DNA of 7,731 nt, from assembly GCA_025455535.1 (NCBI GenBank), contig JALOMM010000156.1:1-7731 (forward strand), given 5' to 3'. The first letter of the stretch is position 1. The number at the start of each line of letters is the position of its first letter. This DNA comes from Bacteroidales bacterium. GTDB lineage: Bacteria > Bacteroidota > Bacteroidia > Bacteroidales > VadinHA17. Under the pieces are notes generated by a model. The model searched no databases and was not told where the DNA came from. It was given only the letters and a program-made list of their open reading frames with translations. The position numbers and the translations under genes are program-made. This document shows, piece after piece, positions 6,448 to 7,731 of the stretch.

Positions 6448-7044
6448 ATGACAGCTCCCCGTGAAAAAGAAAACATATACAATGTACCAAACGCACTCAG
6501 CGCCTACAGGCTCCTTGTCGCTCCGGTAATCCTTTACCTTGCAGTCACAGGGGCCGAGAAGCCGTTCATCATCCTTATATGCATCAGTCTGATAACAGAC
6601 ATCCTCGACGGATTCATCGCCCGCAGGTTCAACCTGGTGACGAAGATAGGCGGACAGATTGACAACCTGGCCGATTTTGCCACATACATGCTGGCTGTCT
6701 ACGGTCTCTACAGGTTCAGGTGGGAGGAGGTTGAGCCTCATGCCTGGCTGCTCTGGCTTTTCTTCGCCATCTTTTTTATTTCATACTTCATCGGATGGAT
6801 CAGGTTCAGGAAGATGCCCGGGCTTCATCTCTATTCAGCTGTCACAGCCGCTTACCTGCAGGGCTTTTTCCTCTTTATGGTCTTTGCCGTTGGCTTCTGG
6901 CCATGGCTCTACTTCCTGGCCATGGGATGGGGAACGGTTGCATACATCGAGAAATGCTTCGTGCTGCTGATGATCGACGAGATAGCGCCCGGCAACAAGG
7001 GACTTTACTGGGTACTGAAGAAGAAACGAACGCCCAGAGAATAA
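6448..7044 (+). CDS. CDP-alcohol phosphatidyltransferase family protein
   Basis: A 198-residue inner-membrane enzyme that moves a phosphatidyl (or similar phospho-) group from a CDP-linked donor to an alcohol, releasing CMP. The full catalytic signature D-x2-DG-x2-AR-x8-G-x3-D-x3-D is present with every position filled: Asp51, Asp54, Gly55, Ala58, Arg59, Gly68, Asp72 and Asp76. The entry motif NVPNALSAYRLLVAP (12-26) resembles that of PgsA-type phosphatidylglycerophosphate synthases. About six hydrophobic segments follow the family plan (near 22-34, 36-50, 74-90, 99-118, 131-149, 153-177), then a basic tail (KKKRTPRE). The acceptor alcohol (glycerol-3-phosphate, serine, inositol phosphate or other) cannot be told from the motif. 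It sits 23 bp after the kinase-like gene and is probably co-transcribed. There is no obvious Shine-Dalgarno. It ends 32 bp before the stop of the convergent gene. Confidence 0.9.
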   Translation: MTAPREKENIYNVPNALSAYRLLVAPVILYLAVTGAEKPFIILICISLITDILDGFIARRFNLVTKIGGQIDNLADFATYMLAVYGLYRFRWEEVEPHAWLLWLFFAIFFISYFIGWIRFRKMPGLHLYSAVTAAYLQGFFLFMVFAVGFWPWLYFLAMGWGTVAYIEKCFVLLMIDEIAPGNKGLYWVLKKKRTPRE

Positions 7045-7055
7045 TACGACGACAG

Positions 7056-7077
7056 GAGACGTTGCATGCAACGCCTC
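7056..7077. terminator. Palindrome in the convergent gap, possible bidirectional terminator
   Basis: A perfect 14-bp palindrome (CGTTGCATGCAACG, 7060-7073) is extended by GAG/CTC arms with one mismatch to a 22-base inverted repeat. It fills the gap between the two convergent stop codons and touches the last base of the - strand gene's stop. Position suits a shared terminator, but neither flank has a T-run; on the + side only tacttcttcatt follows. The four-base loop makes a stable hairpin plausible. Confidence 0.33.
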
Positions 7078-7731
7078 TACTTCTTCATTGCCTTTGTCAG
7101 CACACCCATCACGCCCCTGATGAAGGTGGCGGAGGTGAGGACCTTCACCACCGGATGTACCGGTGCACGGCGCCGGGCAGTTGATGTTCGTCCATACCGT
7201 CCGGTATCCCTGTCTTTTTCCCTTGCCTTTCTCTCTTCCGCCTCACTCTTCTCCCGTTCCAGCGATGCCATCTTGCGTTCCAGCATCTCGTATGCGCTCT
7301 CCCGGTCAATCACCCTTGAATACTTCCTTACCAGACCGGAAGAGCTGTTGATGGAGTCTATCTCCTGTTCCGCAAGTATATCCATCCTGCTCATCGGGGC
7401 CCTCATCATGACTGCAGCAAGGGGAGTGGGGATACCTTTCTCATTCAGGGCGGTAACAAGGGCCTCCCCGGTACCGAGTGAAGTGAGAACCTCTTCTGTC
7501 TTATAGTATTCCGAAACGGGGAAGTTATCTGCCGTCAGTCTTATCTCCTTGCGGTCATTGGCAGTGAAGGCCCTGAGAGCATGCTGCACCTTCAGCCCGA
7601 GCTGGGCAAGCACTGAGGCAGGGACATCCATCGGGTTCTGCGTGATGAAATAGACCCCCACCCCCTTCGAACGGATGAGCTTGACGATTGTCTCTATCTG
7701 TTCAAGCAGTGTTTTGCTGGCCTGGCTGAAG
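7077..7731 (-). CDS. HerA-like helicase/ATPase (DUF853, YjgR-type), C-terminal part
   Basis: The last 217 residues of a cytosolic P-loop ATPase of the HerA/FtsK superfamily; the gene begins beyond the right edge, so the Walker A and B regions are not visible. Reading from the edge (7730 downward), the frame stays open through LIRSKGVGVYFITQNPMDVP, the conserved strand with the sensor-type T-Q-N motif, then VLAQLGLKVQHALRAFTANDRK, LGTGEALVTALNEKGIPTP and an arginine-containing APMSRMD, all as in YjgR-type proteins (DUF853, helicase HerA-like C-terminal domain). Next comes a charged, probably coiled-coil segment (MLERKMASLEREKSEAEERKAREKDR in parts), a basic low-complexity linker, and a short hydrophobic end (FIRGVMGVLTKAMKK). 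The role of this family is not well defined; members are predicted DNA-translocating ATPases. A GTG at 7661 is internal to the domain and not the real start. Unrelated in function to the lipid genes it faces. Confidence 0.9.
   Translation of the reverse strand, partial: FSQASKTLLEQIETIVKLIRSKGVGVYFITQNPMDVPASVLAQLGLKVQHALRAFTANDRKEIRLTADNFPVSEYYKTEEVLTSLGTGEALVTALNEKGIPTPLAAVMMRAPMSRMDILAEQEIDSINSSSGLVRKYSRVIDRESAYEMLERKMASLEREKSEAEERKAREKDRDTGRYGRTSTARRRAPVHPVVKVLTSATFIRGVMGVLTKAMKK

Noticed and set aside
7066..7506. Long + strand open frame opposite the HerA-like gene
   Set aside because: It is antisense to a well-supported - strand protein with conserved motifs, and its translation is serine/arginine-rich without family features.

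Overview
The window looks like a chromosomal stretch from a member of the Bacteroidota, probably an environmental Bacteroidales-type lineage. This rests on the style of the proteins (a Bacteroidota-like phytoene desaturase/synthase pair and a YfcC-type carrier), on start codons with A-rich leaders and mostly no Shine-Dalgarno sequence, and on an 8-base match to the Bacteroidota -7 promoter element (TAnnTTTG) ahead of the desaturase gene. The taxonomic call is inference from memory of family sequences, not from a search.

Layout: 1-251 is AT-rich and mostly non-coding, with a possible decayed coding remnant. Six genes on the + strand follow: an aldo/keto reductase (252-1238); a CrtI-type FAD desaturase (1364-2857); a squalene/phytoene synthase-type prenyltransferase (original start probably 2865, stop 3757) whose 5' end is out of frame with the rest; a 12-TM-like YfcC/DcuC-superfamily carrier (3949-5544); a small integral-membrane dolichol/phytol kinase-type CTP transferase (5705-6424); and a CDP-alcohol phosphatidyltransferase (6448-7044). 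Converging on them from the right edge, on the - strand, is the C-terminal part of a HerA-like (DUF853/YjgR-type) ATPase. A 34-bp higher-order tandem repeat built from 9-bp GACTTT units sits between the synthase and the carrier, and a palindrome lies in the 32-bp convergent gap at 7045-7076.

How the genes may work together: desaturase and synthase are seven bases apart and must form one isoprenoid unit (head-to-head condensation of two prenyl diphosphates, then desaturation). No cyclase, hydroxylase or ketolase is in view. The kinase-like and CDP-alcohol genes are 23 bp apart and carry complete catalytic motifs; as a pair they suggest membrane lipid or lipid-alcohol phosphate chemistry. Whether this pair is linked to the isoprenoid genes is open. 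The carrier and the HerA-like protein show no obvious tie to either.

I found no mobile element, CRISPR array, tRNA or rRNA. The most notable anomaly is the frameshift at about 2914-2918 in the phytoene synthase-like gene. I see no convincing new biological system here.
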